A stretch of 53,097 nucleotides of DNA from Pirellulales bacterium (GTDB lineage: Bacteria > Planctomycetota > Planctomycetia > Pirellulales > S012-138): the NCBI GenBank assembly GCA_028066245.1, contig JALCBR010000019.1:1-53097 (forward strand), given 5' to 3'. Both the position numbers and the translations under genes were made by a program. Below are positions 25,503 to 35,095 of the stretch, piece by piece; position 1 is the first letter of the stretch; every line of letters starts with the position of its first letter. A model generated the notes under the pieces. The model was given only the letters and a program-made list of their open reading frames with translations, had not been told where the DNA came from and made no database searches.

Positions 25503-28180
25503 CGTCCGTTCTCCTTTTCATAAACCCATTGCCCGTCAATCATCACAGCGAGCACTTTGGTTGAAAGTTCAAAAGGGGGGCCGCTGAGGACAACCAAGTC
25601 CGCATCTTTGCCTGCCTCTAATGAGCCAAAGTTGGCTTCGCTTGAGAGCAGTTCAGCCGCGCCATAGGTCAACCCTCGCAACGCATCTTCAGTTCCCAAT
25701 CCTTGATAGACGGCGAATTGAACCGCCTGAGGCAAATCGCGAACGCCGGTTGTGGCTTCAGACCGAAAACCGAAAGCGATTTGATCATTTGCCAACATCT
25801 GGGGGATGTTGAGCCGGCCGTCTTCACCCTCTGCGATTAACGCTGGCCCAGCACACACGTTGACATCTTGGCCATCCAGTAACTCAGGAAATCGCTTGAG
25901 GTCGTCGACACCGACAAGAATCGTGCGAATATCATTCTCTGTACGGAAAAGTTTCAGTGCGGCTTCAATCTCTGGTAGGGTTCGTGCTTCGACGAAAGCA
26001 GGAATCTGACCGGAAAAGAGCGCACGGTACGGTTCAAGGGCTTCATCAACCTCAGGCTTTTTGGGCGGTTGATCCTCTGCATCAGCACTGTCTTTCGTTC
26101 GCTGCTTTTCGTCTTTCGTCTCTTGGTTTTGTTCGGTCTGGCGCTGCTCATCGCCAGCGTCATCTTGGGTGCCACCTCGACGTCCACGACCTTGCAGCTG
26201 TTCTTGCATATCTTGTGAATTGGTCATGGCGATGTTGCCTTGACTGCCGCGCCCCTTCCTTCTGTCTTCCGTCTTCTGCCGGCTCTCTTCGGTCGTGCCG
26301 TCTTTACCACCATCAGATTGGTCGGAGGTTTCCTCATCTTCAGTGCTGGTTCGCTGCTGCGCTTCGTATTCAGCGAGCACTTGCTCATAGTTCTTCCAGC
26401 GCTCGTGATAGGCCTTACCTTGGGCGAGAGCCCTTTCGGCAGCCGGCACTCGCGAACTCAAATTGCCAGTCAACGGAAAACGCACGGCCACAGGATTGCC
26501 AACCACGCGGGCGTCGTCACCAAGTTTGAACGCGACCAGCGGAGATGGATTGTTGCCGCCACCGCCCAACAAGACCGTGGTTACACCAGATTCACGAGCA
26601 ACGGCAATCGCTGGATCGGCGGGGTCAATTCGCTCTGCCAGGTTGCTTTGCAAATTCAAATTGTTTCCCAGTGAAGCTCCCGCAGTTCCAACACTCGCGC
26701 CCAAATCAATAAAGCCAGGCACAATAACAGCATTGGGGTATTCGCGGACAGTTGCATCCAACGGAAGGGAAACACTCTCGCCTACGCTGCGCAAGGTTTT
26801 TCCCTTAACGACTACAGAAGCGTCATGCAGGAACTGCCCGTTGCCAGCGTAAACTCCTCCCGCGCGAATGGCAGTCGTCCGTGGGGATGGCTCACGCTCG
26901 TAAGCGGCTTCGCCATCGACATACGTCGCCCAAACCGTGGATCGCACGCTGAACGGCTCATCGGTCAACACAACGAAATCGGCCGCCCGTCCAACGGCCA
27001 ACGTTCCAACTTGATCATCAACCCCCATCAACTGGGCAGGCCAGCACGTGACAGCACACAAAGCCTCAGCACGCGTCAAGTCACCCTGCATGAACTGCCC
27101 GGCAACAAACAACATGTCGGACATGTCGTTGTCGTTTGCGGGGTAAACAGCCAGCGGAAAGCCCGCATCGACCAATTCGCGAGCCGATTCCCACGGACCA
27201 ACCTGCTGTTGGGCGTCTTCAGCTGACGGGTTGGAAAACTCGCCGGGACTCTGGCCGCGAAGAATCACGCCGCGGAGTTGTATTCGCGGTGCATCGTCAT
27301 CATCGAAGAATTCATCCAGTTCACGTGGATTAACCAAGACACTGGTCAGGTTGTTTTGTTTTGCAACCTGCATTGCCAACCGCACTTCCGCTGCGGTGTT
27401 CGCATCAAAACGAACCAGACCGCCATCGACTAAGTGGGCGACCAGTGCATCCATGACGCGGTCTGCTTCACTTTCTTGGACTTCACTCATCCGCTCTTTG
27501 GCAACGCGGAAAACGGCCCGGAGACCCGAAGCTGCCGCGGCAAGCGACCTGGCAAGTTGAGGTCGAGTTGGAACTATGGGGCGTTCTTCCGAAACAGGCC
27601 CAACCGGTGGCTCATAGATCGTGGGGGGATTCCGCGAGGCCGAAGTGAGAACTACGCGTAAGCTTTCATCGTCGGCCAGGAGTTGAGCGGATTTCCTGCC
27701 AACGGCTAGCTTGACGACTGCGCCGGTGCCAGAGATCAATCGCCCCCCGCCGGGAGAAAGTTGCACTGTGGTCACACCGCCCTTGAAAGCGTTGGAACGG
27801 TCCGCAAAGAAGTCAAAGCCATCGACAGCAGACACATACGGAGTCAACGCGCGATTGACGTTAGAACTCTCATCCGCGAAATCCGACTGCGCGATAACAA
27901 GCCCGGGAATGATGATCTTGTTCCCGAGGTCATGGACGTTCGCGCCCTCGGGTACTTTCATTTCATCACGTGAGCCCAGTGCCGTGATCTTGCCTTCCGT
28001 CACAACCATGACGGCATTCTGGATGGGCTCACCTGCGGCTGTGTAGATGCTCTCCACAAGATACACATCGACGACTTGTGCTGTCGCAATGCTGTCTGGC
28101 AAGACCGCAAGCGCAGCGAACCAAACCAACGCCGCGAAAGTTTTACCAGCAAGCCGACGTACGTGTGGAATTGCGTTCAT
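25499..28180 (-). CDS. Exported two-domain amidohydrolase-like protein 4, metal motifs lost
   Basis: The open frame extends to 28351 but the ATG at 28180 gives a good signal peptide (ALVWFAALAVLPDSIATAQ) and 893 residues. Two full amidohydrolase-like units are fused. Domain 1 runs from about residue 40 to 430 and ends LMGVDDQVGTLAVGRAADFVVL. Domain 2 ends LLSSEANFGSLEAGKDADLVVL. The HxH site reads PGLVIAQSD in domain 1 and PGFIDLGAS in domain 2, so neither can bind metal in the usual way. Domain 2 contains a highly charged, Gln/Glu/Lys/Asp-rich low-complexity insert of about 110 residues, encoded around 26045-26380, just before the strand GQIPAFVEA. Its stop overlaps the start of gene 5. Confidence 0.88.
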   Translation of the reverse strand: MNAIPHVRRLAGKTFAALVWFAALAVLPDSIATAQVVDVYLVESIYTAAGEPIQNAVMVVTEGKITALGSRDEMKVPEGANVHDLGNKIIIPGLVIAQSDFADESSNVNRALTPYVSAVDGFDFFADRSNAFKGGVTTVQLSPGGGRLISGTGAVVKLAVGRKSAQLLADDESLRVVLTSASRNPPTIYEPPVGPVSEERPIVPTRPQLARSLAAAASGLRAVFRVAKERMSEVQESEADRVMDALVAHLVDGGLVRFDANTAAEVRLAMQVAKQNNLTSVLVNPRELDEFFDDDDAPRIQLRGVILRGQSPGEFSNPSAEDAQQQVGPWESARELVDAGFPLAVYPANDNDMSDMLFVAGQFMQGDLTRAEALCAVTCWPAQLMGVDDQVGTLAVGRAADFVVLTDEPFSVRSTVWATYVDGEAAYEREPSPRTTAIRAGGVYAGNGQFLHDASVVVKGKTLRSVGESVSLPLDATVREYPNAVIVPGFIDLGASVGTAGASLGNNLNLQSNLAERIDPADPAIAVARESGVTTVLLGGGGNNPSPLVAFKLGDDARVVGNPVAVRFPLTGNLSSRVPAAERALAQGKAYHERWKNYEQVLAEYEAQQRTSTEDEETSDQSDGGKDGTTEESRQKTEDRRKGRGSQGNIAMTNSQDMQEQLQGRGRRGGTQDDAGDEQRQTEQNQETKDEKQRTKDSADAEDQPPKKPEVDEALEPYRALFSGQIPAFVEARTLPEIEAALKLFRTENDIRTILVGVDDLKRFPELLDGQDVNVCAGPALIAEGEDGRLNIPQMLANDQIAFGFRSEATTGVRDLPQAVQFAVYQGLGTEDALRGLTYGAAELLSSEANFGSLEAGKDADLVVLSGPPFELSTKVLAVMIDGQWVYEKENGR

Positions 28181-28244
28181 AGATCGCGTTTCCGATGAAT
28201 AGATAGAAAGTGCAAAAGGCACGGTTCGCCAGATACCCTGGAGG

Positions 28245-29495
28245 CTAGTTGTCTTTGGCGTCACCATTGAGCAGCCGACGCAGCTGCACGTCTGCCGAAC
28301 GTTCATAAATGACGGCGCCGTTGATGATTGTGGTTTCAACCCAGGTATCATTCTTCAACGGCTCGCCGGAGAGAATGACCAGATCGCCATCTTTGCCAAC
28401 TTCCAAAGATCCAATGAACTGATCGACACCGAGCATTCTGGCGGGGCGAATTGTCAGCGCAGCCAAAGCCTCGTCTCTTGGCATGCCGTACTTTACAGCC
28501 GTCGCGGCTTGATACCACAAGTAGTTGTTGCCTAAAGTCGAGTTGTTGGAACTCCCTGCTTGGAAAGTGAAAGGCACGCCCGCGGCGCGAAAGACCTCCG
28601 TCGTGACGATTCGTTCGCTTTCGTTTGTGCGAGGATCGGTTTCCCAAAACACCAGTGTGGAGTCTAGGATCACAGGCAGATTGGCCGCGGCGATTTGTTC
28701 AGCTGCTTTGTAACAATCTTGATCGAGAACAAGTGTCGCCTTGAATTCATAGTCCTTGGTTAATTGAACAGCGTGTGCCACATCCATCGCGTCAGCACAA
28801 TAGATATACGCAGGCATCTTCCCTGTAACCAATTTGACAATGGCCAGCTGAAGTTGCTGCCGTACGGCTTCTTTTAGCGTTGAGACGTCTGCGTCAGCAT
28901 TCTCTTCAGCAAAATCTTTTGCCGCATCCAGCTCGTGGCGAAGGGCTGATAGATGGCCCATGCGGCTCCTCCCGCCGGTGGGCGAAAGAGAAATCTTCAT
29001 TGCCGTGTTGCTCTTCAACACCATATCATCCACGAAAAGCCCGCTCGTCTTGATGACGGCGGCCTGCCCGGAAATCATGCCACTGTTGCCAGGGACCATG
29101 GCGGCGGACGTGACGCCATCGCGACGTGCTTGCTTGAAATAGGAACGCGAAGGGTCAATCCCATCCAAGACCGAAAGGTATGGCACGCTTGGGTTCGAGC
29201 TTTCATTTGCTTGGCTCAAGCCAGCAGCCGTGTGAGCTTCCACAAAGCCGGGCATCACGACTCTTCCTGTCGCGTCTACCACACTCGCTTCAACTGGAAT
29301 GGAGACATCCGCTCCTACGGCCGTGATCTTGCCGTCCACGATGACCACAACGCCGTTTTCGATCGGCTCGCCAGCCATCGTGATAATACGTCCGCCCTTG
29401 ACGGCGACGGTTTCTTGAGCGGACGACACCGAGGTGATCATGAATATGGCCGCCGCAACAAACGCCGCCACGAATCGCGGTGCCTGATGAGTCAT
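28245..29495 (-). CDS. Exported amidohydrolase-like protein 3, half of the HxH motif
   Basis: The open frame extends to 29576, but the ATG at 29495 gives a clean signal peptide (FVAAFVAAAIFMITSVSSAQE) and 416 residues. Family landmarks are IENGVVVIVDGKITAVGADV, the site PGFVEAHTA (first His kept, second replaced by Ala), the barrel region SLSPTGGRSRMGHLSALR, and the C-terminal MLGVDQFIGSLEVGKDGDLVIL. The later His ligands are replaced (AYIYCADAMD, TLVLDQDCY). It lies 64 bp upstream of gene 4. Probably not a standard metallohydrolase, though retention of one His makes it one of the two least degenerate inactive copies. Confidence 0.86.
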   Translation of the reverse strand: MTHQAPRFVAAFVAAAIFMITSVSSAQETVAVKGGRIITMAGEPIENGVVVIVDGKITAVGADVSIPVEASVVDATGRVVMPGFVEAHTAAGLSQANESSNPSVPYLSVLDGIDPSRSYFKQARRDGVTSAAMVPGNSGMISGQAAVIKTSGLFVDDMVLKSNTAMKISLSPTGGRSRMGHLSALRHELDAAKDFAEENADADVSTLKEAVRQQLQLAIVKLVTGKMPAYIYCADAMDVAHAVQLTKDYEFKATLVLDQDCYKAAEQIAAANLPVILDSTLVFWETDPRTNESERIVTTEVFRAAGVPFTFQAGSSNNSTLGNNYLWYQAATAVKYGMPRDEALAALTIRPARMLGVDQFIGSLEVGKDGDLVILSGEPLKNDTWVETTIINGAVIYERSADVQLRRLLNGDAKDN

Positions 29496-29588
29496 ATTGC
29501 GAGTGATTCGTGCCACGATGAGATCCTTGTCTTGATGTGCAAAGACAGTTGATTGCAAAGTTAAACAGGCGTTCATTGATCGCGAGAT

Positions 29589-30767
29589 TTACTGTTCAAA
29601 GACTTGCCCATTGACCATGACAAAGCGGATGCCAGTGGTGAACTCCAGTGGATCGCCATCAGTAACAACCAGGTCCGCATCCATCCCGGGAGCGATTGTG
29701 CCCACCCGGTCGGACACACCAATGAGCTCGGCAGGGGTTTTGGTAATCGCCTGCAAGGCTTTGCCAGGCTCCAAGCCAAACCGGCAAGCGAAACGTGCTT
29801 GCTCCAACAAATTGCCACCCGAGAAGGCAAACGTGATACCTGCCTTGGAAAGCAAGCCCGCCTGATTGTAGGCAAGCTCGGTTCGTTCTGGTCCGTTTGC
29901 GCTTCCGGTTGTCAACGAGCCGAGGATGACCGGTAAGCCAGCTGCAGCGACTTGCTCCGTAACTTTATAGGTTTCCTGCCCGCCAACGATGATGGGCGGC
30001 GCAAAAGCAAACTCTTCTCCAATTGTCAGCAGCGCCGTGATGTCGTGCGAGGTTCGCGCAACAGCCATGAGTGGACGTTGGCCGGAGAAACCGGATTCAA
30101 TATCGTCCCTTGCTTCGATGTCACGCCCGCGGCGAAGTTTGTCCAGCGTACTACGTAGAATCCAGACTACGCCCATCCGGTTGGTTGGCAATCGGTTGTA
30201 CAAGCCATCCGGACGGGCGCGGGCGCGGTTGCGACGCGCAGGGTCTGAGCACACACTGATAAACAAGGCCGCATCGTTCTGCAAAATCCTGGATTCCCTT
30301 TCTCCATTGGTTTTTGCCAAGCACGAGCAACCGGCGATCACGTTCTCTGTCCCGGGACAGATTGCCAGTGTTGTGGTTCCCGCCGCCAAGGCTTCGGCAA
30401 ACCCACGGTCATTCCAGTCGATTGCCAACGCGGGGCAAAAATCAGGCGTCAACTCCGCTGTGAACTCATCCGTACCGCCTGAAAGTCCGGTTTGCGTATA
30501 CGCATCGATAAACCCCGGCAACAAACAGGAGTCATCACCCAAATCCACGACTGTAACGCCAGCGGGGGCATTCACTGTGCCGCCAACCGCCGCGATCTTA
30601 CCATCGGTCACTAAGACTTGCCCCGGCGAAAGTGGATCACCGGTCATCGTGTAGACCGTGCCGGCCTTGTACAGCGTGGACTCCGCCGTGACAGACGTGG
30701 CGCAAGCAACGCCAAACAGCCCCAACGCAGCGCAAACACGCAAGACTGAAGTGATAGTCATATTCAT
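29589..30767 (-). CDS. Exported amidohydrolase-like protein 2, metal motif lost
   Basis: Three in-frame ATGs (30791, 30767, 30761) are possible; 30767 gives 392 residues and a compact signal peptide (VLRVCAALGLFGVACATSVTAE). The site PGFIDAYTQ replaces both motif histidines. Other landmarks are LAICPGTENVIAG, NRLPTNRMGVVWILR and the C-terminal LIGVSDRVGTIAPGMDADLVVTDGDPLE. The ligand-equivalent positions LMAVARTSHD and IIVGGQETY lack the expected His pattern. The start lies only a few bases to about 30 bases after the stop of gene 1, so the two are translationally close. An operon member of unknown biochemical role. Confidence 0.85.
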   Translation of the reverse strand: MNMTITSVLRVCAALGLFGVACATSVTAESTLYKAGTVYTMTGDPLSPGQVLVTDGKIAAVGGTVNAPAGVTVVDLGDDSCLLPGFIDAYTQTGLSGGTDEFTAELTPDFCPALAIDWNDRGFAEALAAGTTTLAICPGTENVIAGCSCLAKTNGERESRILQNDAALFISVCSDPARRNRARARPDGLYNRLPTNRMGVVWILRSTLDKLRRGRDIEARDDIESGFSGQRPLMAVARTSHDITALLTIGEEFAFAPPIIVGGQETYKVTEQVAAAGLPVILGSLTTGSANGPERTELAYNQAGLLSKAGITFAFSGGNLLEQARFACRFGLEPGKALQAITKTPAELIGVSDRVGTIAPGMDADLVVTDGDPLEFTTGIRFVMVNGQVFEQ

Positions 30768-30794
30768 CACGATCCAGGATCTGTAAGACATGCG

Positions 30795-33206
30795 CTAGTT
30801 CATGGCACCAGTTGATGTGCGAACGGTTTCCAACTCGCTTTGGATGAGAACGCGAACCGGAACCGCGCGCAAATCCAGCGGACTGCCAGTCCAAATAACA
30901 AAGTCGGCCACGCTTCCCTTATTTAGCTGGGCCGTACCGGTAGGCATGCCGACCATATCAGCGGCCGTTGCCGTCAATCCACGCAACGCCATCACGCTGG
31001 GCATCCCGGCGTTGACTGCCATTGCGGCCGTGACGCGAATCTCTTGCGGTGTTTGGCCGGAGAAGGCAATGGGAATCCTCGCATTGGCTGCTTTGGCCAG
31101 TTGCTGAGAGTAGGAATCGAAGTCGTTATCATCAAACGGGCGTGCGATGATGCCCATCCCTGCCGCGGAAATATCATTGGCTAAGCCTTGAATTCGCTCA
31201 GGATCCAGCAAGACGGAAGTGAAACCATGTTGCTGAGTTAAATTGATGGCAGCTTGGATCTCAGGCGCCGATTCTGCCGCGACCACCGCAGGCCGGCCAC
31301 CGGTCACCACAGCATCCACGTTGGCACGGCGCTCGCGCTCAATTGCTCTGGCGACAGGATCAGGCACATACAAACGGGTCATCGGCGTTGTGCCGCCAAA
31401 GAGCGAGTTCAAAAACATCACCTGTCCAACGAGCGAACTCGGCAGCCGATCGTTGCTCCGCGCGTCGCCGGAGAGCACAAACTTGCCAGCAATGTCATCC
31501 ACGACAATCGGCTTCTTCGCTCCTAAGCGAACATGGGCCATAACGCCTGCGGACGGGTTCACGGAAGTGGGCGCAAATCCGATGTTCACAAACCCCCCTG
31601 CGAGCATCTTTTTTGCGACAGGCGAACTTGCTTCGATGACGTCCGCCGCGCGGATCTGGCTTGAATCAGCTTCGGTGTCGTCGCTGAGCATGGACTGCTG
31701 CCCTAAATAGGAATGGGCATTGACCAATCCCGGCGTGACAACTCCATCACCAACATCAAAAACAGGAACGCCCTTGGGAATGGTAACCGTTTTGCCAATC
31801 GCGGCGACAAGGCCGTTTTGGATGAACATTTCCGCTGGCTGCATCTCGCCCACAGCGTTGAGCATTCGTTTGGTTCGAATGACATAGCTCTCAGGCATTT
31901 CTGCAGGCAGGTCCACGGTGGTAATGCTGGAATTGTTCGGAGATGCATCCGCATCTTCGTAAACCACTTCACCACGCGTCATCACCATTCTGGTGGAAGC
32001 AGCTGGATCCAACGGACTGCCGGCGAACACAGCGAGATCTGCTTGCATCCCTGGGGCAATGGATCCAATCTGATCGGCCACGCCCAAGACCCTCGCGGCT
32101 TCGACAGTGACAGCACGCAACGCGCTCTCCGCTTCAACGCCAGAAGCAACCGCCGCAGCGGCTTGAACTCGCACCATGCGAGACCCACGCGCTTCGGTTG
32201 AGTACGTCGCCAAGGCCCAGCGGCTTGTTGATTCCGCAATGCGCGAAAGCAACTGATCATCACGATCTCGACGATAGCTAGGAACGGCCCCGCTTTCCCA
32301 TGCGGGACCAACCACAACACGCGCCTGTCGGGCAGCCACGTCTGAGATAGCACTGCCAGGCGATGAAAGACCATCAACAATCAAATCGAACTCAAACTCG
32401 TCCGCCATTTCAAACGCGGCACGAACGACATCTTCCTGATGAGCTTCCAGTCGAAGTGGAACTTTTCGGTCGAGAACGAGTTTGATCAGCTCTTTGGTTT
32501 GATTAGGTTGAGCCGCTTGGCTACGTCTACCCCCCTGGTTGCCCTGCTGCCTATTGTTCCCGGTTAGGTTGGGAGGATCTTTGCCGTCTTTGACGGCTTG
32601 AAATGCTCGCTTGAAACGCCGAATCTGCGCCGCCCGTTCGCGAACGGTGTCACCAGTGATTCCCATCGCCGACTGTACGGCAACATCAGTCGCGATGACC
32701 AAATCTCGTACCGAATTCCCGGCTCCAACTCGCAGCACGGCGCCACGTCCACCAAACACGCCAGAATTACTTGGTTGGACATAGACAGCAGTCACGCCCT
32801 GTCGGGAAACCTCGCGCCAATCTTCTAAGAACGGATTTACACCATCCAAAATGTTGAGCGTTCCGCGGCTACTGGCCTCGTTTCGAGCAGCGGCAGTCAG
32901 CCACAACACACTACGACTATCGATCAAGCCGGGCGTGAGGATGTGACCCGTTAGATCCATCACCATTGCGCCCTCGGGTACTTTGACATCTTTGCCAACC
33001 GACTTAACCTTGCCCTTCTCCACTACCACGGAACCGACGAAGGTTCCCTGTTCCGTCATTGTGTGAATGGTGGCGCCTTGCAAGACAATTGTCTCGGCAG
33101 TATTCACATCCCCCGCAGATGCGAGCTTGCTAAGCGGAACGATGACAAACAGCGAGGCAAGAACTGCGCACAGCCCATGAGCAGTGGCCGATCGAAGAGC
33201 CCGCAT
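30795..33206 (-). CDS. Exported two-domain amidohydrolase-like protein 1, first gene of the array
   Basis: This 803-residue protein has a signal peptide (AVLASLFVIVPLSKLASA) and two amidohydrolase-like units. Domain 1 has PGLIDSRSV at the HxH position (both lost) and ends VLGVADQIGSIAPGMQADLAVF. Domain 2 has PGLVNAHSY (first His kept, second is Tyr) and ends MVGMPTGTAQLNKGSVADFVIW. Domain 1 carries an Asn/Gln/Arg-rich insert (GNNRQQGNQGGRRSQAAQ) just before the strand VPLRLEAHQED. This domain fusion parallels gene 4. It is the promoter-proximal gene of the array; 298 bp upstream separate it from bioD. Confidence 0.87.
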   Translation of the reverse strand: MRALRSATAHGLCAVLASLFVIVPLSKLASAGDVNTAETIVLQGATIHTMTEQGTFVGSVVVEKGKVKSVGKDVKVPEGAMVMDLTGHILTPGLIDSRSVLWLTAAARNEASSRGTLNILDGVNPFLEDWREVSRQGVTAVYVQPSNSGVFGGRGAVLRVGAGNSVRDLVIATDVAVQSAMGITGDTVRERAAQIRRFKRAFQAVKDGKDPPNLTGNNRQQGNQGGRRSQAAQPNQTKELIKLVLDRKVPLRLEAHQEDVVRAAFEMADEFEFDLIVDGLSSPGSAISDVAARQARVVVGPAWESGAVPSYRRDRDDQLLSRIAESTSRWALATYSTEARGSRMVRVQAAAAVASGVEAESALRAVTVEAARVLGVADQIGSIAPGMQADLAVFAGSPLDPAASTRMVMTRGEVVYEDADASPNNSSITTVDLPAEMPESYVIRTKRMLNAVGEMQPAEMFIQNGLVAAIGKTVTIPKGVPVFDVGDGVVTPGLVNAHSYLGQQSMLSDDTEADSSQIRAADVIEASSPVAKKMLAGGFVNIGFAPTSVNPSAGVMAHVRLGAKKPIVVDDIAGKFVLSGDARSNDRLPSSLVGQVMFLNSLFGGTTPMTRLYVPDPVARAIERERRANVDAVVTGGRPAVVAAESAPEIQAAINLTQQHGFTSVLLDPERIQGLANDISAAGMGIIARPFDDNDFDSYSQQLAKAANARIPIAFSGQTPQEIRVTAAMAVNAGMPSVMALRGLTATAADMVGMPTGTAQLNKGSVADFVIWTGSPLDLRAVPVRVLIQSELETVRTSTGAMN

Positions 33207-33504
33207 ATCGCACCCTCTAAAAGTGAAGATCGCGTCAGGACCGCGCTATGCCGAAAAATTCATCTGCCACCAATGGGTAGTCAGACAAACTTCAGGTCAA
33301 CGTCAATACGCGGAAACGGTGAGTAGGTCGACAAGGCCTGAGCCTGCAAAGAACGGTGAGGTCGCGGGCGGGGCAAGACATCGTGTCTAAGCGGACCTTG
33401 TCGAGAGATTTATCCGCAAGGACATTAACACCGCCGACACCCGGTTGCAAGAAGTTTCTGACCGCGGGAACGACTGTTGTCCGGCGCCAACTAACACGCC
33501 TCGG
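33207..33504. promoter_or_regulatory. Upstream region of the amidohydrolase-like operon
   Basis: This 298-bp gap lies between the 3' end of bioD and the start of the seven-gene array. It must carry the array promoter unless transcription reads through from the biotin genes. I see a small AGACA-tcg-TGTCT stem near 33379-33391 but no clear promoter boxes. Confidence 0.4.
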
Positions 33505-34215
33505 TTACTTTAGAGCCGTTCCTGAGCCAGTAATCAGAGACAGAAGTGGTGGTGCGGTTCGCCACAATTCTCCCTCAGCCAGTATGCGCGGAATACTCAT
33601 GATTTGAATGGCCTCTGGAACGAAGCTCCGCATACAGGCAATTGTGTCTTCAAAGGGGACATTGCTGGTATGTGATTCGCTGACGACGAGCGAGTGCAAC
33701 GAAATGTTCCGTGACTTCAGCGTCTCGATAGCCGTTAGCGTGTGGCTCAGGGCACCCAGGTAGTTTCCCATCACAAGGACAACTGGCCAGCCGATACCAT
33801 CCATCCAGTCGAGCATCGTCTGCCTCGGATTAATCGGCGCCATGACTCCACCTGCTCCTTCGACCAAGACGGTCGTTGAATCGTCATCCTCATGGTCGTT
33901 GCAGAACTGAATGACTTCGTCGAGCTCGATGGTGCGACGTTCCCGCTTCGCCGCCATATCGGGAGAAAGCGGCGTTTCAAAACGCCACGGTGAAATCTCG
34001 CGCACCAATTTCAGCGTTGGCTCACGACCACAGCTTTGTAGGATCAACGATGAATCGGAATCCGTGTCATGCGGTGAGTATCCCGTGATGATTGGCTTGA
34101 GCGCAACAACGCGTTCACCGCGCTGCCGGAGTTGCCAGCATAAGGACGTCGTCACAATCGTTTTTCCGACGCTTGTATCTGAAGCAGTGATGAAGAAGGA
34201 TCGCCTCTTGTTCAT
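33505..34215 (-). CDS. bioD: Dethiobiotin synthetase
   Basis: BioD closes the ureido ring of dethiobiotin from diaminopelargonate, CO2 and ATP. The ATG at 34215 is chosen because the protein then begins MNKRRSFFIT directly before the P-loop ASDTSVGKT (residues 11-19), giving 236 residues, the usual length. Upstream in-frame codons belong to the overlapping bioC region. Other family landmarks are KPIITGY, and VEGAGGVMAPI with the glycine-rich carbamate-binding turn. It begins two bases after the bioC stop and is the last gene of the bioF-bioH-bioC-bioD arm. Confidence 0.93.
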   Translation of the reverse strand: MNKRRSFFITASDTSVGKTIVTTSLCWQLRQRGERVVALKPIITGYSPHDTDSDSSLILQSCGREPTLKLVREISPWRFETPLSPDMAAKRERRTIELDEVIQFCNDHEDDDSTTVLVEGAGGVMAPINPRQTMLDWMDGIGWPVVLVMGNYLGALSHTLTAIETLKSRNISLHSLVVSESHTSNVPFEDTIACMRSFVPEAIQIMSIPRILAEGELWRTAPPLLSLITGSGTALK

Positions 34216-34217
34216 GG

Positions 34218-35012
34218 CTAAGCTCTCCTTAGTAACATGTACAGAATCTGCCACGTTACAGGCAGCCCTTGAGCAACACCGTGCTGTGTTGCATACGTTC
34301 GCTCGAGTCGTTCGAGCTGCCGCGGCGTCATCAATCCTTTCCGGCGACCAGAATGCGCATTTGTTGCGCCAATCGTCCGTAGCGATTCCATGAGCGAGCG
34401 AGCGTTTGAGTGGTGTTCGATCTTGGTCACCTCGTCCGACCAGGCAACTTCGAGCCCCGCGTCCGCCGCCCAACCGTGAACTGCCACCGGCTCAGCGAAC
34501 TGAGTGACATGCGGAGCACGATCAATGACCGAGAACGAATCTATGAGTTCGTGCAACGTTCCGCATGTTAGGGTCGAGACGATGGCATATGCGTCTTCTC
34601 TTAGCACGCGCGCGAACTCTTGAAAAACAACCTGTGGATCATTGATCCATTGCAGCATGAGTGATGAAAAGACGCCATCCACGCTCGCGTCAGTGAAAGG
34701 AACGCAATCGGCGCTGGCATGGACGACGCGGCAACCTCGCTTTTGAGCAATGCGGCACATTTCCACCGAAAAGTCTAGACCGATGATTCGCCAACAGTCG
34801 GACCGAGATTCATCGTATAGTGCGCCGGTTCCTGACCCCACGTCAACGACGAGGGAGCCCGGGCTCCAGAGTTCCCTGGCTTTCGCATAGCATGCCTTTC
34901 GAACAGATTGCTGTAGCCAAGCGGCGCTGTCATAGTGCTCTGCGGCGCGGCCAAATTTCCTTTGGACGGTCAAGGGATCGAGGCTTCTATATCCAGTTGT
35001 CGCTCGTGCCAT
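34218..35012 (-). CDS. bioC: Malonyl-ACP O-methyltransferase
   Basis: BioC methylates the free carboxyl of malonyl-ACP so that fatty acid synthesis can extend it to pimeloyl-ACP methyl ester. The 264-residue protein has the BioC-type N-terminus VQRKFGRAAEHYDSAAWLQ, the SAM-binding motif LVVDVGSGTGALYDE (about 54-68), and the post-motif IIGLDFSVEMCRIA. FSSLMLQWINDP is typical of the family. It lies 83 bp after the bioH-like gene and 2 bp before bioD, consistent with one transcription unit. Confidence 0.92.
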   Translation of the reverse strand: MARATTGYRSLDPLTVQRKFGRAAEHYDSAAWLQQSVRKACYAKARELWSPGSLVVDVGSGTGALYDESRSDCWRIIGLDFSVEMCRIAQKRGCRVVHASADCVPFTDASVDGVFSSLMLQWINDPQVVFQEFARVLREDAYAIVSTLTCGTLHELIDSFSVIDRAPHVTQFAEPVAVHGWAADAGLEVAWSDEVTKIEHHSNARSLMESLRTIGATNAHSGRRKGLMTPRQLERLERTYATQHGVAQGLPVTWQILYMLLRRA

Positions 35013-35095
35013 TCGGTCTTCTTCATCTCTTTTTGCGAAAGCAAACCCGGATGCCGTAAAGGGAACTCCTCAAAGACGATACTCATTGAAAGACT

